Positions 14,654 to 23,700 of a DNA stretch of 64,000 bases are shown here, piece after piece. A program made the position numbers and the translations under genes. How positions within the stretch are numbered: the stretch's first letter is position 1; each line of letters begins with the position of its first letter. The notes beneath the pieces are model-generated. The model worked only from the letters and a program-made list of their open reading frames with translations. It was not told the origin of the DNA and searched no databases. The stretch comes from Kosakonia pseudosacchari. GTDB taxonomy: Bacteria; Pseudomonadota; Gammaproteobacteria; Enterobacterales; Enterobacteriaceae. The stretch covers positions 213,459 through 277,458 of the forward strand of contig NZ_FXWP01000011.1 in the NCBI RefSeq assembly GCF_900184035.1, read 5' to 3'.

Positions 14654-14668
14654 ATAACAAAATTGTAT
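14654..14668 (+). promoter_or_regulatory. NAC site of hutU
   Basis: ATAACAAAATTGTAT fits the NAC consensus ATA-N6-TNGTAT exactly. The centre is 14661. In Klebsiella NAC activates hut from -64, which would place the start near 14725. This links histidine use to nitrogen limitation through NtrC and NAC. Confidence 0.75.
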
Positions 14669-14701
14669 CTTTTTTGTTAAATCCATACTTGCGTGATGCA
14701 A

Positions 14702-14712
14702 TTGTATAGACA
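14702..14712 (+). promoter_or_regulatory. HutC operator of hutUH
   Basis: TTGTATAGACA is the inverted copy of the 11-mer before hutI. It lies between a possible -35 (TTGCGT at 14689) and -10 (AGTATA at 14713), where a bound repressor would exclude RNA polymerase. Confidence 0.7.
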
Positions 14713-14760
14713 AGTATAGGTGTTTACATATCCAGGACATTTCCGCAGGAGAAAACACCG

Positions 14761-16452
14761 ATGCCGCATACCCTCCATCGCCAGCAAACTGTTCGCGCCC
14801 CCAGAGGCACGCAACTGAATGCGAAAAGCTGGCTCACCGAAGCGCCGTTGCGCATGCTGATGAATAACCTCGATCCCGAAGTGGCCGAAAACCCGAACGC
14901 GCTGGTGGTGTATGGTGGCATCGGGCGCGCGGCGCGCGACTGGGAGTGCTTTGACGCTATTGTTGCGGCGCTGAAAAAGCTGGAGCATGACGAAACGCTG
15001 CTGGTGCAGTCCGGCAAACCGGTGGGGGTATTTAAAACCCACGATAACGCGCCGCGCGTGCTGATTGCGAATTCCAACCTTGTACCGCACTGGGCCAACT
15101 GGGAACACTTTAACGATCTGGATGCTAAAGGGCTGGCGATGTACGGTCAGATGACTGCCGGAAGCTGGATCTACATTGGCAGCCAGGGGATTGTGCAGGG
15201 CACGTATGAAACCTTTGTTGAAGCCGGTCGCCAGCATTATCAGGGGGATCTGCAAGGGCGCTGGGTGTTAACCGCCGGGCTTGGTGGTATGGGCGGTGCG
15301 CAACCGCTGGCGGCGACGCTGGCTGGCGCCTGTTCGCTGAATATTGAGTGCCAGCAAAGCCGCATCGATTTTCGTCTGCGCACACGTTATGTCGATGAAC
15401 AAGCCACTTCGTTGGACGACGCGCTGGCACGCATTGAAAAGTACACCGCTGCTGGCAAAGCGGTCTCTGTCGCGCTGTGCGGCAACGCGGCTGAGATCCT
15501 GCCTGAGCTGGTGAAACGCGGTGTGCGCCCGGATCTGGTCACCGATCAAACCAGCGCACACGATCCGCTGCATGGTTACCTGCCAAAAGGCTGGACGTGG
15601 GAAGAGTACCAGCACAAAGCGGGATCCGACCCGCAGGGCACAGTGCAAGCCGCTAAACAGAGTATGGCTGAGCACGTCAGCGCCATGCTGGCGTTCAGTG
15701 AAATGGGCGTGCCGACTTTTGATTACGGCAACAACATTCGCCAGATGGCGAAAGAGATGGGCGTCAATAATGCTTTTGACTTCCCGGGGTTTGTCCCGGC
15801 CTATATTCGACCGCTGTTTTGCCGTGGCATCGGCCCGTTTCGCTGGGTGGCGCTTTCCGGCGATCCGCAAGATATCTATAAAACCGACGCCAAAGTGAAA
15901 GCGATTATTCAGCACGACAAGCACCTGCACCACTGGCTGGATATGGCGCGCGAACGCATTAGCTTCCAGGGATTACCGGCGCGTATTTGCTGGGTAGGGC
16001 TTGAGTGGCGGCAAAAACTGGGGCTGGCGTTTAACGAGATGGTACGCACTGGTGAAGTCTCCGCGCCGATTGTGATTGGTCGCGACCATCTTGATTCTGG
16101 TTCGGTGGCAAGCCCAAACCGTGAAACCGAAGCAATGCGCGATGGTTCTGATGCCGTATCGGACTGGCCGCTGCTTAACGCGCTGCTGAATACCGCCAGC
16201 GGCGCGACCTGGGTCTCGCTGCATCACGGTGGCGGTGTGGGGATGGGTTTTTCCCAGCATGCGGGGATGGTAATTGTCTGCGATGGCACAGATGAAGCGG
16301 CGGCACGCATTGCACGCGTGCTGCATAACGACCCGGCAACGGGTGTTATGCGCCACGCTGACGCCGGGTATGAGATTGCGATTGAGTGCGCCGCAGAGCA
16401 GGGGCTCAATCTTCCGATGGTTGCTGCAACGCAGGGGCAGGGCAAAGCATGA
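14761..16452 (+). CDS. hutU: Urocanate hydratase
   Basis: Second step of histidine degradation: NAD+-dependent hydration of urocanate to 4-imidazolone-5-propionate. The 563 residues are full length for the family, with family stretches [25 protein letters not shown] (about 262-275), the conserved Cys of the active site near residue 413 ([12 protein letters not shown]) and [16 protein letters not shown] near 490. AGGAG precedes the ATG. First gene of hutUH, overlapping hutH by four bases. Confidence 0.96.
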   Translation: MPHTLHRQQTVRAPRGTQLNAKSWLTEAPLRMLMNNLDPEVAENPNALVVYGGIGRAARDWECFDAIVAALKKLEHDETLLVQSGKPVGVFKTHDNAPRVLIANSNLVPHWANWEHFNDLDAKGLAMYGQMTAGSWIYIGSQGIVQGTYETFVEAGRQHYQGDLQGRWVLTAGLGGMGGAQPLAATLAGACSLNIECQQSRIDFRLRTRYVDEQATSLDDALARIEKYTAAGKAVSVALCGNAAEILPELVKRGVRPDLVTDQTSAHDPLHGYLPKGWTWEEYQHKAGSDPQGTVQAAKQSMAEHVSAMLAFSEMGVPTFDYGNNIRQMAKEMGVNNAFDFPGFVPAYIRPLFCRGIGPFRWVALSGDPQDIYKTDAKVKAIIQHDKHLHHWLDMARERISFQGLPARICWVGLEWRQKLGLAFNEMVRTGEVSAPIVIGRDHLDSGSVASPNRETEAMRDGSDAVSDWPLLNALLNTASGATWVSLHHGGGVGMGFSQHAGMVIVCDGTDEAAARIARVLHNDPATGVMRHADAGYEIAIECAAEQGLNLPMVAATQGQGKA

Positions 16453-17975
16453 AAAATTTCCCCCTTATTCCGGGCCAACTCACCCTCGCGCAGCTGCGCG
16501 AAATCTACAGCCAGCCTATTCATCTGTCGCTGGATGATGGCGCGTTTGCGGCCATTAATGAGAGCGTTGCCTGCGTCAACACGATTATGGCGGAAGGTCG
16601 CACCGCGTATGGCATCAATACGGGCTTCGGGTTGCTGGCGCAAACGCGCATCGCGACGGAAGATCTGGAGAATTTGCAACGCTCGCTGGTGCTCTCTCAC
16701 GCCGCAGGCGTTGGCGAGCCGCTGGATGACGCGCTGGTTCGCTTGATTATGGTGCTGAAGATCAACAGCCTGGCACGCGGTTTTTCCGGTATTCGCCTGC
16801 AGGTGATCCAGATGCTGGTGGCGATGGTTAACGCGGAGGTTTATCCGTGGATCCCGGCGAAAGGCTCGGTGGGCGCATCTGGCGATCTGGCGCCGCTGGC
16901 GCATATGTCGCTGACGCTGCTCGGCGAAGGAAAAGCGCGCTGGCAGGGTGAATGGTTACCGGCGAGTGAAGCGTTGAAAAATGCTGGCCTTGCGCCAATC
17001 ACGCTGGCGGCGAAAGAGGGGCTGGCGCTGCTGAACGGTACGCAAACCTCCACCGCATTTGCTTTGCGCGGCCTGTTTGAAGCCGAAGATCTGTTCGCAT
17101 CCGCCGTGGTTTGCGGTGCGCTGACCACTGAGGCGGCGCTCGGTTCGCGTCGTCCCTTCGATGCGCGAATTCATGACGTTCGCGGCCAGCGCGGGCAGAT
17201 TGACGCGGCGGCGTTATATCGCCATGTATTAACCGATGACAGCGCCATTTCTCAGTCTCACCACAACTGCAATAAAGTGCAGGATCCTTACTCCCTGCGC
17301 TGTCAGCCGCAGGTGATGGGCGCATGCCTGACGCAACTGCGTTTTGCCGCAGATGTGCTGTTAACCGAAGCGAATGCGGTTTCCGATAACCCGCTGGTTT
17401 TTGCCGCCGAAAATGACGTGATCTCCGGGGGGAATTTCCATGCGGAGCCGGTGGCGATGGCCGCAGATAATATTGCGCTGGCGATTGCTGAGATAGGTTC
17501 GCTTGCCGAGCGTCGCATTGCCCTGCTGATGGATAGCCATATGTCGCAACTGCCGCCGTTCCTGGTGAAAAATGGCGGTGTTAACTCTGGCTTTATGATT
17601 GCCCAGGTCACCGCGGCGGCGCTGGCAAGTGAAAACAAAGCGTTATCGCATCCGCACAGCGTGGACAGTTTGCCCACTTCGGCAAATCAGGAAGATCATG
17701 TTTCTATGGCACCGGCTGCCGGGCGTCGCCTGTGGGAGATGGCGGCGAACACGCGTGGCGTCATTGCCGTTGAGTGGCTGGCCGCCTGCCAGGGGCTGGA
17801 TATGCGCGAAGGCTTAACCAGCAGTCCGCCGCTGGAACAGGCACGCCGACTGCTGCGCGAGCAGGTTGCGCATTATGAGAAAGATCGTTATTTCGCGCCG
17901 GATATTGAACGTGCCATCGCGCTGCTGGCGGAACGCCATCTGACAACCTTGTTGTCGGGAATTGTGTCTTATTGA
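16449..17975 (+). CDS. hutH: Histidine ammonia-lyase
   Basis: First step of histidine degradation: removal of ammonia to give urocanate, which is also the inducer. The ATG at 16449 overlaps the hutU stop and gives 508 residues; the open frame extends upstream inside hutU without support. Ala143-Ser144-Gly145 ([10 protein letters not shown]) form the MIO electrophilic cofactor. Other family motifs are [10 protein letters not shown] (near 55) and DNPLVF. No terminator is seen after the stop; the oppositely transcribed argW lies 18 bases on. Confidence 0.96.
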   Translation: MKNFPLIPGQLTLAQLREIYSQPIHLSLDDGAFAAINESVACVNTIMAEGRTAYGINTGFGLLAQTRIATEDLENLQRSLVLSHAAGVGEPLDDALVRLIMVLKINSLARGFSGIRLQVIQMLVAMVNAEVYPWIPAKGSVGASGDLAPLAHMSLTLLGEGKARWQGEWLPASEALKNAGLAPITLAAKEGLALLNGTQTSTAFALRGLFEAEDLFASAVVCGALTTEAALGSRRPFDARIHDVRGQRGQIDAAALYRHVLTDDSAISQSHHNCNKVQDPYSLRCQPQVMGACLTQLRFAADVLLTEANAVSDNPLVFAAENDVISGGNFHAEPVAMAADNIALAIAEIGSLAERRIALLMDSHMSQLPPFLVKNGGVNSGFMIAQVTAAALASENKALSHPHSVDSLPTSANQEDHVSMAPAAGRRLWEMAANTRGVIAVEWLAACQGLDMREGLTSSPPLEQARRLLREQVAHYEKDRYFAPDIERAIALLAERHLTTLLSGIVSY

Positions 17976-17993
17976 AGAAGTGAGAGGCATTGA

Positions 17994-18068
17994 TGGTGTC
18001 CCCTGCAGGAATCGAACCTGCAACTAGCCCTTAGGAGGGGCTCGTTATATCCATTTAACTAAGGGGAC
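17994..18068 (-). tRNA. argW: tRNA-Arg (anticodon CCU)
   Basis: The minus strand folds as a 75-nt tRNA with CCA encoded: acceptor GTCCCCT/AGGGGAC, anticodon loop CTCCTAA with anticodon CCT, and TPsiC stem-loop CAGGT-TCGATTC-CTG. It reads the rare AGG codon. In E. coli argW also neighbours yfdC and is a prophage attachment site. Here both flanks are ordinary genes, with no integrase and no second copy of the tRNA end within the window. Confidence 0.96.
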
Positions 18069-18143
18069 AAGGCGGCAGGAGTATAACGTTATTTACGTCT
18101 CGCGTTAAGCTCACAGGCCGCCAAGTGATTAAACTGTGGCCGT

Positions 18144-19085
18144 TTATGCCTCTTTTTCTGCGCCGTCGCGTTGCTGTTTTTGCTCGTCGGCGCGGGCTTT
18201 TGCTTCGGCTTTACGCGCATTGATCATATCGTTACGGATCTGTGCGTGACTGAGCAGAGCAAAAATAAACGTGCCGCCGCAAATATTCCCGGCGAGTGTC
18301 GGCAGGGCGAATGGCCAGATAAATTCGCTCCAGTGCAGCGTACCGTTAAACACCAGATAGAAAATCTCTACGGCGCCGACCACGATATGCGTGGTGTCGG
18401 CCAGCGCGATAAGCCAGGTCATTAAGATGATCACCACAATTTTCGCCGCGCCTGCCGCCGGGAACATCCACACCATGGTGGCGATGATCCAACCGGAGAT
18501 AATGGCGTTAGAGAACATCTCCAGCGGCGTATTCTTCATTACCTCCATGCCGATTTTGACAAACGCATCGCGGGTGGTTTCATCGAATATGGGCATATAC
18601 TCAAATGCCCAGGCCGCGATGCCAGTACCAACAAGGTTTCCCAACAGCACCACGCTCCATAAGCGCGTCATCAGGCCAAAGTTGACCCAACTGGGTTTTT
18701 GCATCACTGGCAATACGGCCGTGACGGTGTTTTCGGTAAACAGTTGCTGGCGCGCCATGATGACAATAATAAAGCCAAAGGTGTAACCGAGGTTCTCCAG
18801 CAGAAAACCGCCGGGAACGCCGTCGAGCTGTACGTGGAAAATCCCTTTTGCCAGCAGCGATGCACTCATCGACAGGCCTGCGGCTATGGCTGACCAGAAC
18901 AGCGCCATCGCATCGCGTTCCAGCTCTTTTTCGCCGTCCTGGCGAATATGTTCATGAATCGCCATGGCGCGTGAGGGCAGGCGCTCTTCATCGAGCTCTA
19001 TTTTCTTCCCGCTCTTCTTCTCGTCGCTTTCCACTTGTATGTCATCGCTGTGTTTGTCGAGTTTCTCTTCTTTAATATTGTCCAC
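18144..19085 (-). CDS. yfdC: Formate/nitrite-transporter family protein YfdC
   Basis: Inner-membrane channel-like protein of the FNT superfamily; its substrate is unknown. The likely start is GTG at 19085, because GAGG lies six bases upstream and the N-terminus (MDNIKEEKLDKHSDD) then matches E. coli YfdC; an ATG at 19112 would add nine residues. The 313 residues comprise a charged N-terminal tail of about 65 residues, six hydrophobic segments, and a basic, Lys- and Gln-rich C-terminal tail. Monocistronic. Confidence 0.92.
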   Translation of the reverse strand: MDNIKEEKLDKHSDDIQVESDEKKSGKKIELDEERLPSRAMAIHEHIRQDGEKELERDAMALFWSAIAAGLSMSASLLAKGIFHVQLDGVPGGFLLENLGYTFGFIIVIMARQQLFTENTVTAVLPVMQKPSWVNFGLMTRLWSVVLLGNLVGTGIAAWAFEYMPIFDETTRDAFVKIGMEVMKNTPLEMFSNAIISGWIIATMVWMFPAAGAAKIVVIILMTWLIALADTTHIVVGAVEIFYLVFNGTLHWSEFIWPFALPTLAGNICGGTFIFALLSHAQIRNDMINARKAEAKARADEQKQQRDGAEKEA

Positions 19086-19391
19086 GATGGCCTCGCTTGG
19101 TAATGGCGGCAAAATTTAAGCGTAGCGGTTTTCACGCTTATTCCGTGACGGCATCGTCCTAAATTGCGCGAAAAGCAATAATGGCAATACGATATTGAGG
19201 AAGTTTGTATAGAATTGTTAACGAGCCGTAAAGGTGAGTTCGGTTAGGCTGAGCGCGATTCGTTCGCTACATGGACATCAGAATACGTGCTGATACAATG
19301 CGTTGCGCATTGTCTGCGCAAAACGGATTTCCGCGTTTGCGTTATTCAAAAATGGCATTCAGCGACGACCATTTTCTTCAGGGAGACACCT
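19086..19391. other. Divergent region yfdC/mlaA
   Basis: These 306 bases hold the promoters of two divergent genes but no credible gene. There are two hairpins: AAGCGT/ACGCTT near 19119-19140 and a perfect one at 19295-19313, listed separately. Several AT-rich -10-like hexamers are present without a clear partner. Confidence 0.4.
19295..19313. repeat. Perfect inverted repeat upstream of mlaA
   Basis: ACAATGCG-TTG-CGCATTGT has an 8-bp perfect stem with a 3-nt loop, 79 bases before the mlaA start. It may be an operator or a structure in the mlaA leader; there is no T-run, so it is not a terminator. Confidence 0.5.
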
Positions 19392-20147
19392 ATGAAATTC
19401 CGCCTGTCGGCGCTTGCGCTGGCTACCACTGTGCTGGTCGGTTGTGCCAGTTCCGGTAAAGATTCGCAGGGACGTTCAGACCCGCTGGAAGGGTTCAACC
19501 GCACCATGTACAGTTTCAACTTCAATGTTCTGGACCCGTATGTTGTCAGGCCTGTTGCCGTTGTCTGGCGTGATTACGTGCCGCAGCCCGCGCGAAATGG
19601 CCTGAGCAACTTCACCAGCAACCTTGAAGAACCGGCGGTGATGGTGAACTTCTTCTTACAAGGCGATCCGTACCAGGGGATGGTTCACTTTACGCGCTTC
19701 TTCCTGAACACCCTGCTGGGGATGGGCGGTCTGATGGATGTCGCCGGTGCGGCGAACCCGAAATTACAGCGCGTTGAGCCACACCGTTTTGGTAGCACGC
19801 TGGGGCATTACGGCATAGGTTACGGCCCTTATATGCAACTGCCGTTCTATGGCAGTTTCACGCTGCGTGAAGACGGTGGTGATATGGCCGATACGCTCTA
19901 TCCGGTGCTGTCGTGGCTGACATGGCCGCTGTCGGTGGGTAAATGGACGGTGGAAGGCATCGAATCGCGCGCGCAACTGCTGGATTCAGATGGCCTGCTG
20001 CGCCAGTCTTCCGATCCGTATATTCTGGTGCGTGAAGCCTACTTCCAGCGCCATGACTTTATTGCCAACGGCGGTAAGCTGAAACCGCAAGAAAACCCGA
20101 ATGCGCAGGCGATCGAGGGCGATTTGAAAGACATCGATTCGGAGTAA
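19392..20147 (+). CDS. mlaA: Outer-membrane lipid asymmetry lipoprotein MlaA (VacJ)
   Basis: Outer-membrane component of the Mla system; with OmpC it removes phospholipids from the outer leaflet and passes them to periplasmic MlaC. The ATG at 19392 gives 251 residues and a lipoprotein signal with lipobox LVGC (Cys18). Ser19-range residues after the Cys (ASSGK) do not give an Asp at +2, consistent with outer-membrane sorting. The body matches VacJ throughout: FNRTMYSFNFNVLDPYVVRP and the helix FLNTLLGMGGLMDVA that lines the channel. GGGAG precedes the start. It shares a terminator with convergent fadL. Confidence 0.96.
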   Translation: MKFRLSALALATTVLVGCASSGKDSQGRSDPLEGFNRTMYSFNFNVLDPYVVRPVAVVWRDYVPQPARNGLSNFTSNLEEPAVMVNFFLQGDPYQGMVHFTRFFLNTLLGMGGLMDVAGAANPKLQRVEPHRFGSTLGHYGIGYGPYMQLPFYGSFTLREDGGDMADTLYPVLSWLTWPLSVGKWTVEGIESRAQLLDSDGLLRQSSDPYILVREAYFQRHDFIANGGKLKPQENPNAQAIEGDLKDIDSE

Positions 20148-20160
20148 GCGAAGCAAATAA

Positions 20161-20190
20161 AAAAGGTGAGCACGGCGCTCACCTTTTTTT
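20161..20190. terminator. Bidirectional terminator mlaA/fadL
   Basis: GGTGAGC/GCTCACC (20165-20183, loop ACGGC) is flanked by an A-run and seven T. Confidence 0.9.
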
Positions 20191-20205
20191 ATGCCTGATG
20201 GTTTA

Positions 20206-21567
20206 TCAGAACGCGTAGTTAAAGTTCGCGCCATACAGCCATGCACGACCTTCAGATTTGAAGGTATACGGGCCTTCTGTGAACTCCACTTTCTGACCAT
20301 GCATATAAGAAACGCCGACGTCGACGGAGGCATCTTTATTAAATGCGTAGGTCGCACCGGTACTCAGCCAGAAACGGTCCTGATCCGGGATGGAGATGGA
20401 GCGTTTGGCTGCCGGAACCGGGCTGTCATCAAAGGCGATACCGGCGCGGAAGGTCCAGTTATCATCCATGTAATAGGTGGTACCCAGTGCGATACGGTAG
20501 GCGTCTTTAAAGCTTTCATCTTTATAGAACAGCGTCTGGCCATTGTTGCCGGTCGCTTTCAGTTCCTGGAACTGGCTCCAGCTGGTGTAAGCCAGGCTAT
20601 AGTGAATGGCCCACTGCGGATCAACACGGTTGTAACCCGACACTTCCCACATTTCCGGCAGATGTAATGAGAGCGAACCGTTGGTGGTGGCGCCGCCAGT
20701 GCCATACGGCAGGTTAAGATCGAGTGCGGCATTGATCGGGTTCAACGCTGCAGGCAGGCTGCTCTTGTAATCGCCGTCGAAGTCGACTTTGATTTCAGAA
20801 CGGTAGGTCAATGCATAGCGGTTGTTTTTATCCAGCTCGTAAAGAATACCAGCGTTCCAGCCAAAGCCCCACTCATCGCCCTTCAGATGGGCAATTTGCG
20901 TATCGCGGCTAATACCGCCAGCCTGGGCGGCAAGTTGCTGTGCATCTTGTGGTGACAGGCGACCCGATTGCACCAGCCCTGGCAGACCTGCGCCGATGAT
21001 TTGCGGCAGGTCACCCGCGTAGCGCTCCACTTTCGCACGTGCATAAACAGCGTCAAAGCCGAGGCCGAAGCTCCAGTGGCTATCCAGACGGTACGCGCCG
21101 CTCAGGTTGAGGTTCAGCGTTTCAAGGTCGGTTTTACCACCCATAGAACCGGCGGCGTAATTGTTGTTGAACTCGGTGGCCAGCCCGTAGTTAGAGGTCA
21201 CAGACGCGCCCCAGCCAAATTGATCGTTAATCGGTGCCACGAAATGCAGGTTCGGCACCCATGCGGTCGGGGCGATGTTGTCCTGGCTGGCATTGTTACC
21301 AATTGCAGAACGACCCGTCACGTTAACATCCGGATCGACAAACACCGCACCACCTGAGAAGGTCGGGCGATCGAACATGGTGATCAGCGCCGGGTTGCGG
21401 CTGACGTTGCCTGCGTCATCAGCAATGGCGCCTTCACCGGAATAAGCTCGGCCAAGGCCAGAGGATGAAAACTCGTTGAGTTGAAAGCCTGCAGACCAGG
21501 CCTGGGTAGAAACGATTGCCACTGCGACTGCCAACGCAGACTTGGTAAACCGGGTTTTCTGGCTCAT
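20206..21567 (-). CDS. fadL: Long-chain fatty acid outer-membrane channel FadL
   Basis: Fourteen-stranded outer-membrane barrel that takes up long-chain fatty acids by lateral diffusion. The ATG at 21567 (MSQKT) gives 453 residues, with GAGG a few bases upstream; more upstream ATGs exist at 21573 and 21606. The signal peptide ends TQAWSA, then comes the conserved N-terminal plug [20 protein letters not shown] and the [11 protein letters not shown] motif, and the C-terminal Phe of outer-membrane proteins (NFNYAF). The loop around residues 200-230 diverges from E. coli. FadR- and CRP-like sites lie upstream. Confidence 0.96.
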   Translation of the reverse strand: MSQKTRFTKSALAVAVAIVSTQAWSAGFQLNEFSSSGLGRAYSGEGAIADDAGNVSRNPALITMFDRPTFSGGAVFVDPDVNVTGRSAIGNNASQDNIAPTAWVPNLHFVAPINDQFGWGASVTSNYGLATEFNNNYAAGSMGGKTDLETLNLNLSGAYRLDSHWSFGLGFDAVYARAKVERYAGDLPQIIGAGLPGLVQSGRLSPQDAQQLAAQAGGISRDTQIAHLKGDEWGFGWNAGILYELDKNNRYALTYRSEIKVDFDGDYKSSLPAALNPINAALDLNLPYGTGGATTNGSLSLHLPEMWEVSGYNRVDPQWAIHYSLAYTSWSQFQELKATGNNGQTLFYKDESFKDAYRIALGTTYYMDDNWTFRAGIAFDDSPVPAAKRSISIPDQDRFWLSTGATYAFNKDASVDVGVSYMHGQKVEFTEGPYTFKSEGRAWLYGANFNYAF

Positions 21568-21663
21568 GACCATAACCTCATTCGAAATCGATTTATTTTT
21601 ATACAAACTTTGTTACGCGGGGTAACAGGAGCGCGAAGTGTAGGGTCTGAGGTACATCTGAGA

Positions 21664-21700
21664 AATCAGACCAGTGGCGAGAGTATAGGTCTGACCAGAG
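21664..21700 (-). promoter_or_regulatory. Two FadR operators upstream of fadL
   Basis: On the minus strand CTCTGGTCAGACCTATA (21684-21700) and CACTGGTCTGATTTCT (21664-21679) fit the FadR pattern TGGTCNGACC, the first nearly perfectly and the second as a half-strength copy. Fatty acyl-CoA would release FadR and allow uptake. Confidence 0.75.
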
Positions 21701-21821
21701 GAAATGTTGCAAGTATGTATATAAGATTTTTCAATTGTGATCTTCGAAACGGGATCTGCGCAGCAAAATTGCCCCCGGTGTTAATCAGCCGATTAGATGA
21801 TTATTGTTTTAGATCATTTTT

Positions 21822-21843
21822 AAGTGTGATTTCGGTCACTTAT
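21822..21843. promoter_or_regulatory. CRP site in fadL/yfcZ divergent region
   Basis: TGTGA-N6-TCACT (21825-21840), with flanking AA and TT, matches the CRP palindrome at 9 of 10 core bases. It can serve fadL, which is CRP-activated in E. coli, or yfcZ. The rest of the 378-bp divergent region (21568-21945) holds only the FadR sites and AT-rich promoter-like sequence. Confidence 0.65.
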
Positions 21844-21945
21844 CGCCGCTTGCGGAATTAACGACTGGAGCCACATTCCCTCGCGGCGTAAAATATGCGC
21901 AACGTTTATCTGGCACCTTGGGTGCGAATTCAGAGGAAATCTACC

Positions 21946-22230
21946 ATGAGTAAATGCAGTGCTGATGAAACCCCGGTTTGCTGCTGTATGGATGTTGGCA
22001 CCATTATGGACAACTCCGACTGCACCGCCTCTTACAGCCGCGTGTTCGCTAACCGCGCCGACGCTGACGAAACCCTGGCTGCGCTGAGCGCCAGAGCTCG
22101 CAGCGTGGAATCCGATCCTTGCCAAATCACCTCTACGTTTACGGAAGTGGCCGACGGTGTGCGCCTGGATATCGATTTTGTCTTCGCTTGCGAAGCCGAA
22201 ACGCTGATTTTCCAGCTCGGTCTGCGTTAA
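21946..22230 (+). CDS. yfcZ: Conserved protein YfcZ (UPF0381/DUF406)
   Basis: Small cytoplasmic protein of unknown function; 94 residues, the E. coli length. The ATG at 21946 has GAGGAAA upstream; an earlier in-frame ATG at 21895 lacks one. The N-terminus has five Cys within 25 residues (KCSADETPVCCCMDVG...DC), which suggests metal or redox chemistry, followed by a compact alpha/beta part ending FACEAETLIFQLGLR. It is a single-gene unit closed by a terminator, upstream of fadI. Confidence 0.92.
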   Translation: MSKCSADETPVCCCMDVGTIMDNSDCTASYSRVFANRADADETLAALSARARSVESDPCQITSTFTEVADGVRLDIDFVFACEAETLIFQLGLR

Positions 22231-22242
22231 TTATCCCGCCAA

Positions 22243-22270
22243 CGCTCCCGATCACCGGGAGCGTTTTGTT
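22243..22270 (+). terminator. Terminator of yfcZ
   Basis: CGCTCCCG/CGGGAGCG (22243-22263) is followed by TTTTGTT. Confidence 0.85.
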
Positions 22271-22345
22271 AAGTATCTCTGTGCCTTAGCTCCCATTTTT
22301 TTCTCCCTCCCATTGGCTAAATGTAAAAAATTGGTTAAGACTGTT

Positions 22346-22362
22346 ATCAGGTCAGACCACTT
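22346..22362 (+). promoter_or_regulatory. FadR operator of fadIJ
   Basis: ATCAGGTCAGACCACTT contains the FadR core GGTCAGACC flanked symmetrically, 31 bases before the fadI start, so binding would repress fadIJ in the absence of acyl-CoA. Confidence 0.75.
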
Positions 22363-22392
22363 AATGCATTACGCTGTTAACAGGGGAGTGTT

Positions 22393-23700
22393 ATGAAGGC
22401 ATTACCGCTTGTCACCCGCCAGGGCGACCGCATTGCCATTGTCAGTGGGTTACGTACCCCTTTTGCCCGCCAGGCGACCGTCTTTCACGGCGTGCCGGCC
22501 ATCGATCTTGGCAAAATGGTGGTGGGAGAGATGCTGGCACGCAGCGAAATTCCCCCCGAAGTGATTGAACAACTGGTGTTTGGCCAGGTGGTTCAAATGC
22601 CCGAAGCGCCGAATATTGCGCGCGAAATTGTGCTTGGCACTGGCATGAGTGTGCATACCGACGCTTACAGTGTTAGCCGCGCCTGCGCGACCAGCTTTCA
22701 GGCGGTGGCGAATGTCACCGAAAGCCTGCTGGCAGGCACCATCCGTGCCGGTATTGCCGGGGGCGCAGATTCATCCTCTGTGCTGCCGATTGGTGTCAGC
22801 AAAAAACTGGCGCGTACGCTGGTGGATGCCAACAAAGCGCGCACCATGGGGCAAAAACTGAAACTCTTCTCACGCCTGCGTCTGCGCGATCTGCTGCCGG
22901 TTCCCCCGGCGGTGGCGGAGTATTCCACCGGCCTGCGCATGGGCGATACCGCTGAACAGATGGCGAAAACCTACGGTATCAGCCGCGAACAGCAGGATGC
23001 GCTGGCGCACCGTTCGCACCAGCTTGCCGCGCAAGCCTGGGCAGAAGGCAAACTGGCAGAAGAGGTGATGACCGCTTACGCGCCGCCATTTCGCGATCCG
23101 GTCGAAAAAGATAACAACGTGCGCACAAATTCAAGCCTGGCGGATTATGCAAAACTGCGCCCGGCGTTTGATCGCCAACACGGCACGGTGACGGCGGCCA
23201 ACAGTACGCCGCTTACCGATGGCGCAGCGGCGGTGATCCTGATGACCGAATCCCGCGCCAAAGAGCTGGGGCTGGTGCCGTTGGGATACCTGCGCAGTTA
23301 TGCCTTTACCGCCATTGATGTGCGTGAAGATATGCTGCTTGGCCCGGCATGGGCAACGCCGCTGGCGCTGGAAAGAGCCGGATTATCAATGGCGGATTTA
23401 ACCCTGCTTGATATGCATGAAGCCTTTGCCGCGCAAACCCTGAGCAACCTGAAGCTAATGGCCAGCGAGCGTTTTGCCCGCGAGGTGCTGGGCCGTTCAC
23501 AGGCAACCGGCGAAGTGGATGACAGTAAATTTAACGTGCTTGGCGGCTCTATCGCTTATGGGCATCCGTTTGCCGCTACCGGCGCGCGTATGATCACTCA
23601 AACCCTGCATGAGTTGCGCCGCCGCGGTGGCGGTTTCGGGCTGGTAACGGCCTGCGCCGCAGGCGGTCTCGGTGCCGCAATGGTTCTGGAGGCAGAGTAA
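22393..23700 (+). CDS. fadI: 3-ketoacyl-CoA thiolase FadI
   Basis: Beta subunit of the anaerobic/alternative fatty-acid oxidation complex; cleaves 3-ketoacyl-CoA with CoA to acetyl-CoA. It has 435 residues, one fewer than E. coli. The nucleophile is Cys98 ([13 protein letters not shown]). The C-terminal thiolase motifs are [17 protein letters not shown] (His) and [16 protein letters not shown] (second Cys). It is translationally coupled to fadJ, since the TAA and the next ATG share one base. Confidence 0.96.
   Translation: MKALPLVTRQGDRIAIVSGLRTPFARQATVFHGVPAIDLGKMVVGEMLARSEIPPEVIEQLVFGQVVQMPEAPNIAREIVLGTGMSVHTDAYSVSRACATSFQAVANVTESLLAGTIRAGIAGGADSSSVLPIGVSKKLARTLVDANKARTMGQKLKLFSRLRLRDLLPVPPAVAEYSTGLRMGDTAEQMAKTYGISREQQDALAHRSHQLAAQAWAEGKLAEEVMTAYAPPFRDPVEKDNNVRTNSSLADYAKLRPAFDRQHGTVTAANSTPLTDGAAAVILMTESRAKELGLVPLGYLRSYAFTAIDVREDMLLGPAWATPLALERAGLSMADLTLLDMHEAFAAQTLSNLKLMASERFAREVLGRSQATGEVDDSKFNVLGGSIAYGHPFAATGARMITQTLHELRRRGGGFGLVTACAAGGLGAAMVLEAE

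Noticed and set aside
17994..18068. Prophage or island attachment at argW
   Set aside because: No integrase, direct repeat of the tRNA end or phage gene is present in the window.
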